7,115 bases of DNA from Patescibacteria group bacterium (GCA_030917205.1 JAUPVE010000033.1:1-7115), one strand, 5' to 3'; shown: positions 1 to 6,267, counted from the stretch's first letter. Translations and numbers: made by a program. The notes: generated by a model not told the origin, from the letters alone.

Positions 1-1197
1 ATGTGCAAAGAGAAAATAAAGTTGCACAATGTTCCAGTCATTGAGGATGTCAAAAAAATGATTCAGATTTTGGTGTCTATGGGATCCCGTGTAGTTTGGA
101 CTGACAAAAATAGTGTGGAAATAGATAATGCCGACATTGATCCAGAAAAGCTGGATATGGAGCTGATCAAGACTATGCGTTCTTCTATATTATTGATGGG
201 CGCTTTGGTGGGTAGATTTGGTAAGCTCAAGACCAGAGAGCCAGGAGGCTGTCAGATTGGCGCTAGATCACTAGACGCCCATCTCATGGGCTTTGAACAA
301 ATAGGCATTGATATACAAAATGACGGCAAGTTTTTTATTTTGGAAAAAAAGAGACCATCAGCCGAAAGTATTACAATGAGTGAGTTCTCAGTCACTGGTA
401 CAGAGAATATGATCATGGCCGCCACTTTGAATCACGGAGCCATCACTATCAATATTGCCGCTGCTGATCCATCGGTCCAAGATTTGTGTTGGTTTTTACA
501 ATCTATGGGCGCGGAGATTGAGGGTGTGGGTACCCATACTTTGAAAATAAAAGGCGTCAAAGCTTTACATGCTAGTGAATACTATGTCATGCCTGATCCT
601 ATAGAGACTGGTACTTTTATTTGTCTAGCGGGAGCTACTCGTTCTGATTTAGAGATATTAAATTGCGCTCCGCATTTTATGGCTTTGGAGATTGAAAAAT
701 ATCGAGAAGTTGGTTTGAAGCTAGATATAGAGTATTTGCCAGAAATTAAAAATAAAGAATACAAGCTAGCCAATATCAAAGTCAGTGGAAAAGTAGAACT
801 AAAGAGCATTAAAAAAATTCATGACATGCCTTATCCAGGTTTTGCTGCTGATTTACTCCAGCCATTTTCAGTCTTGATGACTCAGGCCGAGGGTACTTCA
901 CTCATTCATGATTGGATGTATGATGGTCGCTTGAAATATGTAGCTGAGCTCAAAAAAATGGGAGCCAATATCGTAGTTTCTGATCCGCATCGCATCATTG
1001 TCATTGGGCCATCAGCTTTGTTTGGCAAAGAAATCACTAGCTTTGATTTACGAGCGGGTGCTACCTTGATTATTGCCGCCTTGGCTGCGACTGGTACTAG
1101 TGTGGTAGATAATATTTATCAAGTAGACCGAGGCTATGAGGCCTTGGATATACGCTTGTCGGCACTGGGCGCTAAAATAGAGAGAACAACGGAATAA
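1..1197 (+). CDS. murA: UDP-N-acetylglucosamine 1-carboxyvinyltransferase, 5'-truncated at window edge
   Basis: Transfers enolpyruvate from phosphoenolpyruvate to UDP-GlcNAc, the first committed step of peptidoglycan synthesis in the cytoplasm. The nucleophile loop reads PGGCQIGAR with Cys84 (E. coli Cys115) and Arg89 (Arg120). The MRSS segment gives Arg60 (Arg91), Asp284 in GFAADLLQPF matches the catalytic Asp305, DLR at 349-351 matches Arg371, and VDRGYE carries Arg377 (Arg397). The C-terminal ALGAKIER ending is typical of the family. Aligning NVP and the Cys loop with E. coli MurA from memory shows that about 31-33 N-terminal residues, including the Lys22-Asn23 substrate-binding pair, would lie left of base 1. 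The in-frame ATG at base 1 is therefore probably an internal methionine and the true start is outside the window. The gene ends with TAA and is separated by 79 bases from the next promoter-led gene. Family assignment is very secure. Confidence 0.95.
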   Translation: MCKEKIKLHNVPVIEDVKKMIQILVSMGSRVVWTDKNSVEIDNADIDPEKLDMELIKTMRSSILLMGALVGRFGKLKTREPGGCQIGARSLDAHLMGFEQIGIDIQNDGKFFILEKKRPSAESITMSEFSVTGTENMIMAATLNHGAITINIAAADPSVQDLCWFLQSMGAEIEGVGTHTLKIKGVKALHASEYYVMPDPIETGTFICLAGATRSDLEILNCAPHFMALEIEKYREVGLKLDIEYLPEIKNKEYKLANIKVSGKVELKSIKKIHDMPYPGFAADLLQPFSVLMTQAEGTSLIHDWMYDGRLKYVAELKKMGANIVVSDPHRIIVIGPSALFGKEITSFDLRAGATLIIAALAATGTSVVDNIYQVDRGYEALDIRLSALGAKIERTTE

Positions 1198-1226
1198 AAT
1201 ATTTAGCCTGTTTAAAATTTTATTTT

Positions 1227-1248
1227 TTGACAGGAATTTTGGTATAAT
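1227..1248 (+). promoter_or_regulatory. Extended -10 promoter upstream of the S41 protease gene
   Basis: TATAAT at 1243-1248 is directly preceded by TGG (1240-1242), giving the extended -10 form TGN-TATAAT. A consensus-like TTGACA lies at 1227-1232, but only 10 bases separate it from the -10, too close for a normal -35, so the TGN extension probably does the work. Initiation about 7 bases downstream would leave a leader of only about 20 bases before the ATG at 1277. It would drive the protease-bL9-CTP synthase cluster. Confidence 0.6.
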
Positions 1249-1276
1249 AAAAAATATTTAAGTATAAATTTTTAAT

Positions 1277-2548
1277 ATGGCAGATCAATTTCAGACTTTT
1301 AATAATCAAATCCCCGTCAAGCCCAAAGCTTGGTATCAAAATTATAGTAAGGCCTACCTCTGGCTACTGGTGATTGTAGCCTCTTTTATTTTTGGTTTTT
1401 TCTTTGGTCAGAACAATATAGAAAATCAAGACACTGATCAAATCATTACCAAGACTAGCGATACTTTAGCTAGTATTTTTGCTAATAATCCTGACATTGA
1501 TACAAAATTATTCCAAGAAGTTTGGGATGAGCTCCACAGTCAATATATTGATAAGAGTAAAATAGACGACGGACAGCTTTATTATGGTGCAATTTATGGT
1601 ATGGTTGCTGCTATAGATGATCCGCATACTACCTTTATGGACCCCAAGGTGGCTCAAGAATTTGCTGATGATTTGAAGGGAGAGTTTTCTGGTATTGGAG
1701 CAGAAATCGGGCGCAAGAATAATATGCTCATCATCATTGCTGCCTTGCCTGGCACACCAGCAGAACATGCTGGTCTTAAAAACGGAGATCGTATTTTAGC
1801 TATTGATAGTAAGGATGCGACTGAGCTATCAGCTGATCAAGCCGTGTCTTTGATCAGGGGTGACAAAGGCACTAAGGTCACTTTATCGGTTTTATCCAAA
1901 GGCGAAAATACAGCTAAAGACGTCACTATTACTCGTGATAAAATCAGTGTGCCGAGCGTCACTTATAAACAAGAAAACGATATTGCCATTGTCAAAATTA
2001 GTAGTTTCAATGATGATACTTCCACTGTTTTTGCTAGTGTGGCAAAAAAAATATTAAGCCAAAACCCTAAAGGCTTGATAATAGACTTGCGTAGCAATCC
2101 TGGTGGCTATTTAGATAAAGCTGTTGATCTAGCTGGCTATTGGCTAGAGCCTGGGCAGGTGGTAGTCAGGGAAGAGTTTGCTGACAAGAGTCAAAATCTA
2201 GAACACAAAGCTGCTACGGGCACTAGTTTACGTAAATTCAAAACAGTAGTCTTGGTCAATGAAGGTTCAGCTTCCGCTTCAGAAATATTGGCTGGTGCAC
2301 TACAGGATTATAATATTGCCGAACTAGTAGGGCAGAAAACTTATGGTAAAGGTTCAGTACAGAAACTCATACCTTTGCGTAGTGACTCAGCTTTGAAAAT
2401 CACCGTGGCCAAATGGCTGACTCCACTAGGTAGATCTATAGAGCCTGATGGTATCACACCTGATCAAGTTGTTGAATTCACCCTAGAAGATTATAATGGT
2501 GACAGAGATCCACAAATGGATAAAGCCATAGAATTGATAGCCAACTAA
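1277..2548 (+). CDS. Membrane-anchored S41 family carboxyl-terminal processing protease (CtpA-like)
   Basis: A serine protease that cleaves extracytoplasmic proteins near their C termini. Residues about 26-45 (LWLLVIVASFIFGFFFG) form one uncleaved-looking membrane anchor, placing the enzyme outside the membrane. A PDZ domain spans roughly 137-210 (SGIGAEIG, then PAEHAGLKNGDRILAID). The S41 catalytic core follows, with LRSNPGGYLD at 271-280, the nucleophile motif NEGSASASEI at 328-337 and YGKGSVQ at 356-362. By spacing, Ser333, Lys358 and Gln362 match the Ser-Lys-Gln triad of CtpB-type enzymes (25 and 4 residues apart), so it should be active. The length of 423 residues is normal. The ATG at 1277 was chosen because it precedes the anchor and sits just behind the promoter, although no Shine-Dalgarno sequence is visible. 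The stop is 2 bases before rplI, so the two are probably co-transcribed. The native substrate cannot be inferred. Confidence 0.93.
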   Translation: MADQFQTFNNQIPVKPKAWYQNYSKAYLWLLVIVASFIFGFFFGQNNIENQDTDQIITKTSDTLASIFANNPDIDTKLFQEVWDELHSQYIDKSKIDDGQLYYGAIYGMVAAIDDPHTTFMDPKVAQEFADDLKGEFSGIGAEIGRKNNMLIIIAALPGTPAEHAGLKNGDRILAIDSKDATELSADQAVSLIRGDKGTKVTLSVLSKGENTAKDVTITRDKISVPSVTYKQENDIAIVKISSFNDDTSTVFASVAKKILSQNPKGLIIDLRSNPGGYLDKAVDLAGYWLEPGQVVVREEFADKSQNLEHKAATGTSLRKFKTVVLVNEGSASASEILAGALQDYNIAELVGQKTYGKGSVQKLIPLRSDSALKITVAKWLTPLGRSIEPDGITPDQVVEFTLEDYNGDRDPQMDKAIELIAN

Positions 2549-2550
2549 TT

Positions 2551-3009
2551 ATGAAAGTCATTTTGCTAGAAAATATACCAGGTGTCGGTCAAAAGGGTGA
2601 TGTCAAAGAGGTGAGTGAGGGGCATGCCATGAATTTTCTCTTACCCCAAAAAAAAGCCATCTTAGCCACAGCTCAGAGTGTCAAATATTTTCAACACCAA
2701 AAAGACGAACAAGAAAAGAATCTAGCCGAACAACAAAGTAAATATTCCAAAATTGTTAAAAATTTGAATAATCAAAGTTTAAATTTTATCGGCAAGACCT
2801 CAGCCCAAAAAAATCTTTTTGCTGGTATCGGTATCGATGAGATTATCAATTTTGTGAAAAAAAATTATAATCTAGATATACATAGTAATTGGTTTGTCGA
2901 AAATTATTTTTTTAAGACTATTGGTAAATTTCCAGTAGTTTTAAAATTGCCTAGTAATGCCAAAATTTCACTCACTATAATCATTAAATCGCCTAGCGAG
3001 AAAGAATAA
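2551..3009 (+). CDS. rplI: 50S ribosomal protein bL9
   Basis: A structural protein of the large subunit that binds 23S rRNA near the L1 stalk base. The N-terminal 45 residues match the bL9 signature closely: MKVILLENIPGVGQKGDVKEV, then SEGHAMNFLLPQKKAI with the conserved glycine and NFLLP segment. A charged helical linker (about 50-80, rich in Gln, Lys and Glu) leads to the C-terminal domain (about 80-150). The length of 152 residues is standard. The start lies 2 bases after the protease stop and the stop 5 bases before pyrG, indicating one transcript. No Shine-Dalgarno sequence precedes the ATG, so translational coupling is plausible. bL9 is known to be missing from some Patescibacteria lineages, so its presence is a weak taxonomic clue. 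Confidence 0.95.
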   Translation: MKVILLENIPGVGQKGDVKEVSEGHAMNFLLPQKKAILATAQSVKYFQHQKDEQEKNLAEQQSKYSKIVKNLNNQSLNFIGKTSAQKNLFAGIGIDEIINFVKKNYNLDIHSNWFVENYFFKTIGKFPVVLKLPSNAKISLTIIIKSPSEKE

Positions 3010-3014
3010 AAACT

Positions 3015-4631
3015 GTGCTTGTCGATCATACAAAATTTATTTTTATTACTGGAGGTGTCTGCTCAGGTTTGGGTAAGGGAATTGCCTCGGCTTCTATCGG
3101 CGCCATTTTACGCTCAGCGGGCTTTAGTGTTTTTTCTTTGAAGCTTGATCCTTATCTGAATATAGACCCTGGGACCATGAGTCCGTACCAACATGGCGAA
3201 GTCTATGTGACTGACGATGGTACTGAGACTGATCTTGATCTCGGGCACTATGAGCGTTTTATCGATGTCAGCTTGACCAGATTGTCCAATCTGACCACTG
3301 GTCGTATTTATGAAAAAGTATTAAAAGGCGAGCGCAGTGGTGCTTATTTAGGTAAGACTATCCAGATTGTTCCGCACATTACTAATGAGATCAAAGATTA
3401 TATCAAGCAAGCGGCCAGCGAGAGTAAAGCTGACTTTGTCTTGATAGAAATCGGTGGTACAGTCGGCGATATAGAAGGCGAGCCATATTTAGAAGCGGCT
3501 CGACAGTTCAAACAAGAGATTGGTGCGTCCAATGTTCTCTTTGTGCATTTGACTTTGTTGCCATATTTGAAAACTTCTGGTGAGCTCAAAACCAAGCCAA
3601 CACAGATGTCAGTGCGGGAGCTATATAGGCGCGGTATTCAGCCCGATATTATTTTGGTACGCTCTGACTTGCCAGTGACTCACGAGGCTATTCAGAAAAT
3701 TGCTTTGTTTTGTGATGTCAAAGAGTCGGCTGTAATTCCTGCTCCGACAGTCAAGACTATTTATGAGGTGCCAATCAATTTTGAAAAAAAACATAATATT
3801 TCTAGTATTATATTTGAAAAATTACAGGTCACCAAAAGAAAAACTCGTTTGGATGATTGGGAGGCCTTGGTCAAAAAAATTATTACCAATCACAAGAAGA
3901 AAATGCCCATTGCTTTGGTGGGCAAGTACAATGAAAACCATGATGCCTATATCAGTGTGATTGAGGCTTTGAAAGCGGCTTGTTATTTTCATAATGTGTC
4001 TTTGGATCTAGTCTGGGTCAACGCTGCTAAGCTTGAAAAAAATGATCAGAGTGAATTTAAAAAATTAACTAAAGTAGCTGGCATTGTGGTGCCTGGTGGT
4101 TTTGGACATCGCGGAGTCGAGGGTAAGATCCTGGCTGCCAAATATGCCAGAGAGCACAAAAAACCTTACTTAGGACTATGCCTAGGCATGCAGGTGGCTA
4201 CTATAGAGTTTGCTAGGCATGTTTTAGGTACTCAGGATGTCAATTCTACCGAGTTTAACCCCAAGACAGCCAATCCAGTCATTCATATCTTACCAGGGCA
4301 CACTGAAGAAGAAGAAAAGGGTGGTACTTTACGCTTGGGCTCTTATCCTTGTATTTTGGATAAAGATTCTTTGAGTCACAAAGCCTATCAGAAATCTCGT
4401 ATTGATGAACGTCATAGGCATCGCTACGAGTTTAATATGGAATATAGGGAGTGCTTAGAAAAAGCGGGTTTGCGCATTGCTGGTCTGTCGCCTGACAAGC
4501 GTTTGGTAGAGATTATCGAGCTCAAAGATCATCCATATTTTGTAGCTTCACAGTTTCATCCCGAGTTTAAATCTCGACCACTTAGACCGCATCCACTTTT
4601 TCGAGACTTTATAAAAGCAGCTCTAAAATAA
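3015..4631 (+). CDS. pyrG: CTP synthase (glutamine hydrolysing)
   Basis: Makes CTP from UTP using ATP and glutamine-derived ammonia, in the cytoplasm. The amidoligase domain (about 5-270) starts with FIFITGGVCSGLGKG, whose P-loop lysine is Lys21. It continues with DPYLNIDPGTMSPYQHGEVYV and TDLDLGHYERF (Asp75, Mg/ATP site) and EIGGTVGDIE (Glu145). The class I glutaminase domain (about 297-538) has the oxyanion loop PGGFGHRG at 360-367, nucleophile Cys389 in GLCLGMQ, and His515 and Glu517 in QFHPEFKSRP. All catalytic residues are present and the length of 538 residues is normal. GTG at 3015 is the only start available in this frame between the rplI stop and the conserved core; it lacks a clear Shine-Dalgarno sequence. 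It is the third gene of the protease-bL9 cluster. No convincing terminator follows. Confidence 0.97.
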   Translation: MLVDHTKFIFITGGVCSGLGKGIASASIGAILRSAGFSVFSLKLDPYLNIDPGTMSPYQHGEVYVTDDGTETDLDLGHYERFIDVSLTRLSNLTTGRIYEKVLKGERSGAYLGKTIQIVPHITNEIKDYIKQAASESKADFVLIEIGGTVGDIEGEPYLEAARQFKQEIGASNVLFVHLTLLPYLKTSGELKTKPTQMSVRELYRRGIQPDIILVRSDLPVTHEAIQKIALFCDVKESAVIPAPTVKTIYEVPINFEKKHNISSIIFEKLQVTKRKTRLDDWEALVKKIITNHKKKMPIALVGKYNENHDAYISVIEALKAACYFHNVSLDLVWVNAAKLEKNDQSEFKKLTKVAGIVVPGGFGHRGVEGKILAAKYAREHKKPYLGLCLGMQVATIEFARHVLGTQDVNSTEFNPKTANPVIHILPGHTEEEEKGGTLRLGSYPCILDKDSLSHKAYQKSRIDERHRHRYEFNMEYRECLEKAGLRIAGLSPDKRLVEIIELKDHPYFVASQFHPEFKSRPLRPHPLFRDFIKAALK

Positions 4632-4710
4632 ATTATCTCGTCACTTTTTTGATATCAATAAATTGTAATATTACCTCTTGCACAAAAGGTGGTAAAGAAG
4701 GTCAAAATAG

Positions 4711-4719
4711 TGCTATAAT
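4711..4719 (+). promoter_or_regulatory. Extended -10 promoter for the 99-residue unknown gene
   Basis: TGC followed by TATAAT (4714-4719) is a perfect extended -10 element. No good -35 hexamer sits 16-18 bases upstream. Initiation near 4726 would leave a leader of about 15 bases before the ATG at 4741. The rest of 4632-4710 holds a 10-bp palindrome (GTAATATTAC, 4665-4674) and a weak hairpin at 4673-4690 without a U tract. Confidence 0.6.
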
Positions 4720-4740
4720 TAAATATTATAGATAAAATAT

Positions 4741-5040
4741 ATGCTAGGAAGTACACTGGGCAACAGATCAGTAAATGGTATAGCTGGTTCTAGCTATGTT
4801 AAGTTCAGTCATGTGGCTCAAGAAAAATTGCATATGAGGCCTCAAGAAGCCCTGGAGTATGTTGAGGGTCGTGGCCATAAGAAGATACCCGAGTTGGGTA
4901 GGAATTTGCGCTGGTTTGGCAGTACGCATGATGTTGATAATTTAGAAGTTCATCATGAGGATGCTGATGAGTTTATCAAAAGAGTCAAAAAACATTTAGC
5001 TGAAGAAGAAGCCAAGGCAGAGCAGAATAAAAATAAATAA
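4741..5040 (+). CDS. Small protein of unknown function
   Basis: I do not recognise this 99-residue protein. It has no signal peptide or membrane segment and is probably cytoplasmic. The middle (about 26-72) looks like a small folded domain: KFSHVAQEKLHMRPQEALEYVEG, then GHKKIPELGRNLRWFGS with a prominent Trp-Phe pair, then HDVDNLEVHHEDADEF. The C-terminal 25 residues are a highly charged Lys/Glu helix and tail ending NKNK. There are six histidines but no standard metal-binding spacing. That it is a real gene is supported by its own extended -10 promoter, base composition like its neighbours, and placement between two promoter-led genes. No Shine-Dalgarno sequence is seen. A later in-frame ATG at residue 32 is possible but would remove part of the apparent domain. 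Confidence 0.75.
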   Translation: MLGSTLGNRSVNGIAGSSYVKFSHVAQEKLHMRPQEALEYVEGRGHKKIPELGRNLRWFGSTHDVDNLEVHHEDADEFIKRVKKHLAEEEAKAEQNKNK

Positions 5041-5050
5041 TTAAAGCTAG

Positions 5051-5079
5051 TTGAAAATAAATTATTTTTTTATTATAAT
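5051..5079 (+). promoter_or_regulatory. Sigma-70-type promoter for the SIMPL gene
   Basis: TTGAAA (5051-5056) and TATAAT (5074-5079) are separated by 17 bases, a near-consensus housekeeping promoter. Initiation near 5086 would give a leader of about 29 bases before the ATG at 5115. With the terminator at 5885-5914 it makes the SIMPL gene a single-gene transcription unit. Confidence 0.75.
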
Positions 5080-5114
5080 ATACAATAATTTTTAATCATT
5101 AAAGCAAAAAATAT

Positions 5115-5870
5115 ATGGAAGAAATCCAAACAAGTAGATTTAGTGATAAGGGTTTTATACTAAAATTAGTAGCCCTATTACTATTAACCGGTATCGTCGT
5201 AGTCTCTATCATCAGAGACAGAATAGTGAGCAATCAACAATGGACCGTACAGGTGCCAGGCGAAGGTCGTATGGCCTATACACCAGATGTAGCTAAAGTG
5301 ACTCTTGGTGTGCAAGTAGATCGCGTAGCCAATGCTGAGCAAGCTATGAAAGAGCTCAATGATAAAATTGCTAGAATCATCAAGGCTGTCAAAGATCAAG
5401 GTATTGCTGATAGTGAGATTAAAACCGAAAATTATAATCTCAATCCAATCACTGACTATATTGATGGTCGTCCTATTACTTCTGGTTATTCAGCCAACGA
5501 GCAATTATTGGTCACGATCAAAGATATCTCGGATAATTCTCGTGTAGGTAAAATTATTTCCGCTGCCACCGGAGCTGGTGCCAATCAAGTAAACAATATT
5601 GCCTTTGAACTTTCCAACATGTCTCAAATCAAACAAGAAGCTAGGATCAAGGCTATCTTGGATGCCAAGACTAAGGCTCAAGACTTATCTCAAAAAACTG
5701 GCGTCAGACTCGGCAAGATTGTTGGCTGGTGGGAAAATTCTCCAATGCCAATGTATGACGCTAAAGGTGGTATAGGTATGGGCGGTGCAGTGACTCAAGA
5801 GGCAGCCAGCGTACCATCAGGCACTTATGAATATGTAGTGGAGGTTAATATAAATTATTTAGTGAAATAA
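5115..5870 (+). CDS. Membrane-anchored SIMPL domain (DUF541) protein
   Basis: This belongs to the SIMPL/DUF541 family (YggE, BP26), envelope proteins of poorly defined role that in some species oligomerise into channel-like rings or relate to stress tolerance. Residues about 14-33 (FILKLVALLLLTGIVVVSII) form an N-terminal anchor without a clear cleavage site. The SIMPL domain fills about 43-250. It shows VPGEGRMAYTPDVAKVTLGV at the start, then Asn and Ile positions in an amphipathic helix (75-95), KDQGIADSEIKTENYNLNP, SGYSANEQLLVTI, GKIISAATGAGANQVNNIAFEL, and a final beta strand, YEYVVEVNINYLV. A glycine- and methionine-rich loop lies at about 210-226. The length of 251 residues is normal. 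The ATG at 5115 is preferred because it directly precedes the anchor and follows a strong promoter. It is probably monocistronic. Family assignment is secure; function is not. Confidence 0.92.
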   Translation: MEEIQTSRFSDKGFILKLVALLLLTGIVVVSIIRDRIVSNQQWTVQVPGEGRMAYTPDVAKVTLGVQVDRVANAEQAMKELNDKIARIIKAVKDQGIADSEIKTENYNLNPITDYIDGRPITSGYSANEQLLVTIKDISDNSRVGKIISAATGAGANQVNNIAFELSNMSQIKQEARIKAILDAKTKAQDLSQKTGVRLGKIVGWWENSPMPMYDAKGGIGMGGAVTQEAASVPSGTYEYVVEVNINYLVK

Positions 5871-5884
5871 TAAGATATAAATTA

Positions 5885-5914
5885 AACCATCAGTCATTTG
5901 ACTGGTGGTTTTTT
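5885..5914 (+). terminator. Intrinsic terminator after the SIMPL gene
   Basis: An 11-bp stem pairs 5885-5895 with 5900-5910 around an ATTT loop. All pairs are Watson-Crick except one T-G wobble (5890 with 5905). It runs directly into a T tract (5909-5914). It lies 14 bases after the stop codon and insulates the SIMPL gene from the tRNA unit. Confidence 0.9.
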
Positions 5915-5926
5915 ATTATACTTGTA

Positions 5927-5955
5927 TTGACATATGTGTTAAAAAATAGTATTAT
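5927..5955 (+). promoter_or_regulatory. Promoter of the tRNA-Gln transcription unit
   Basis: TTGACA (5927-5932), a 17-base spacer and TATTAT (5950-5955) form the best -35/-10 pair in the window. Initiation near 5962 would start the transcript just before the upstream partial tRNA copy, so that copy would be transcribed as part of the precursor leader, about 125 bases before the mature tRNA 5' end. Confidence 0.8.
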
Positions 5956-5971
5956 TTTAACGTTTTATTAA

Positions 5972-5993
5972 ATATTCGGGGATCGTCTAATGG
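5972..5993 (+). repeat. Partial upstream copy of the tRNA-Gln 5' end
   Basis: These 22 bases are identical to 6083-6104, that is, 4 bases of flank plus the first 18 bases of tRNA-Gln (acceptor strand, bases 8-9 and much of the D arm). Identity stops at 5994, where CCCCG follows instead of the rest of the D loop. Because CCCCG is also the start of the tRNA's 3' acceptor strand, this copy can be read as an internally deleted tRNA. It cannot form a functional tRNA. The matching offset is 111 bases. Confidence 0.85.
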
Positions 5994-6025
5994 CCCCGCA
6001 AATTCGCTTACGCTCATAACGGGGC
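5993..6025 (+). repeat. Inverted repeat in the tRNA-Gln leader
   Basis: GCCCCG (5993-5998) is complementary to CGGGGC (6020-6025) around a 21-base loop. The same CCCCG can alternatively pair with CGGGG at 5977-5981 inside the partial tRNA copy, so two mutually exclusive leader hairpins are possible. No U tract follows, so it is not a terminator. Confidence 0.5.
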
Positions 6026-6086
6026 GAGTATTTAATAAAAAATAAGTATTCGTCGCGTAGTGTGCATAAGTATAAATTTAATATAT

Positions 6087-6160
6087 TCGGGGATCGTCTA
6101 ATGGTAGGACAGCGGCCTTTGAAGCCGTCGATCGGGGTTCAAATCCCTGTCCCCGAGCCA
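6087..6160 (+). tRNA. tRNA-Gln (anticodon UUG)
   Basis: A complete 74-base cloverleaf with encoded CCA. The acceptor stem TCGGGGA (6087-6093) pairs fully with TCCCCGA (6150-6156), followed by discriminator G6157 and CCA (6158-6160). The D stem pairs 6096-6099 with 6107-6110 with a GG-containing loop. The anticodon stem 6112-6116 pairs with 6124-6128 (one G-T), and loop CTTTGAA places anticodon TTG at 6119-6121. The variable loop is 4 bases. The T stem 6133-6137 pairs with 6145-6149 (one G-T) around TTCAAAT. The weak first pair U1-A72 and G73 are features known for bacterial tRNA-Gln. It reads CAA and, by wobble, CAG codons. Both ends are duplicated nearby, but the central copy is intact. Confidence 0.97.
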
Positions 6161-6183
6161 AAATTACGAAGTAATTTGGGCTC
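6155..6183 (+). repeat. Inverted repeat overlapping the tRNA 3' terminus
   Basis: Thirteen bases, 6155-6167, face 6171-6183 around a GAA loop with 12 of 13 positions paired (one A-G mismatch at 6160/6178). The left arm includes the last two acceptor bases, the discriminator and the CCA of tRNA-Gln, so in the precursor this hairpin would compete with acceptor-stem formation. The inner 7 bp, AAATTAC with GTAATTT, are perfect. Confidence 0.8.
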
Positions 6184-6197
6184 TAAAATTCAAAGAA

Positions 6198-6239
6198 TGC
6201 TCCAACGGAGCAACCTAAGATGCTGCGCAATAGCGCAGC
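6198..6239 (+). repeat. Two adjacent perfect short hairpins in the tRNA trailer
   Basis: The first is TGCTCC (6198-6203), AAC loop, GGAGCA (6207-6212), 6 bp. The second is GCTGCGC (6222-6228), AATA loop, GCGCAGC (6233-6239), 7 bp. Neither is followed by a T tract, so neither is a terminator. They lie between the tRNA and the downstream copy of its 3' end. Confidence 0.75.
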
Positions 6240-6240
6240 G

Positions 6241-6262
6241 CCCCGAGCCAAAATTACAAAGT
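6241..6262 (+). repeat. Partial downstream copy of the tRNA-Gln 3' end
   Basis: This matches 6151-6172 in 21 of 22 bases (mismatch at 6258 versus 6168). It covers the last 10 bases of the tRNA, including CCA, plus 12 bases of its trailer, at an offset of 90 bases. Identity ends on both sides. No T arm or anticodon arm precedes it, so it is not a gene. It sits 5 bases before the terminator hairpin. Confidence 0.85.
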
Positions 6263-6267
6263 GTCAT

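Noticed and set aside
1227..1232. TTGACA as a classical -35 hexamer
   Set aside because: It sits only 10 bases from the TATAAT. No good -10 lies 16-18 bases downstream, so the extended -10 is the better explanation.
1207..1234. Imperfect hairpin CCTGT...ACAGG as a murA terminator
   Set aside because: The stem contains a mismatch and a wobble pair and has no T tract after it; it also overlaps the next promoter.
1508..1768. Antisense and alternate-frame open frames over the protease, pyrG, murA and SIMPL genes
   Set aside because: All lie within strongly conserved genes and encode low-complexity products with no recognisable features.
4673..4690. Hairpin after pyrG as a terminator
   Set aside because: It has a mismatch and is followed by GGTAAAGAAGG, with no T tract.
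5972..6262. CRISPR array or integrated phage/ICE at the tRNA
   Set aside because: The repeats are two different pairs rather than one regularly spaced unit, there is no integrase or cas gene, and the inserted stretches are under 100 bases.
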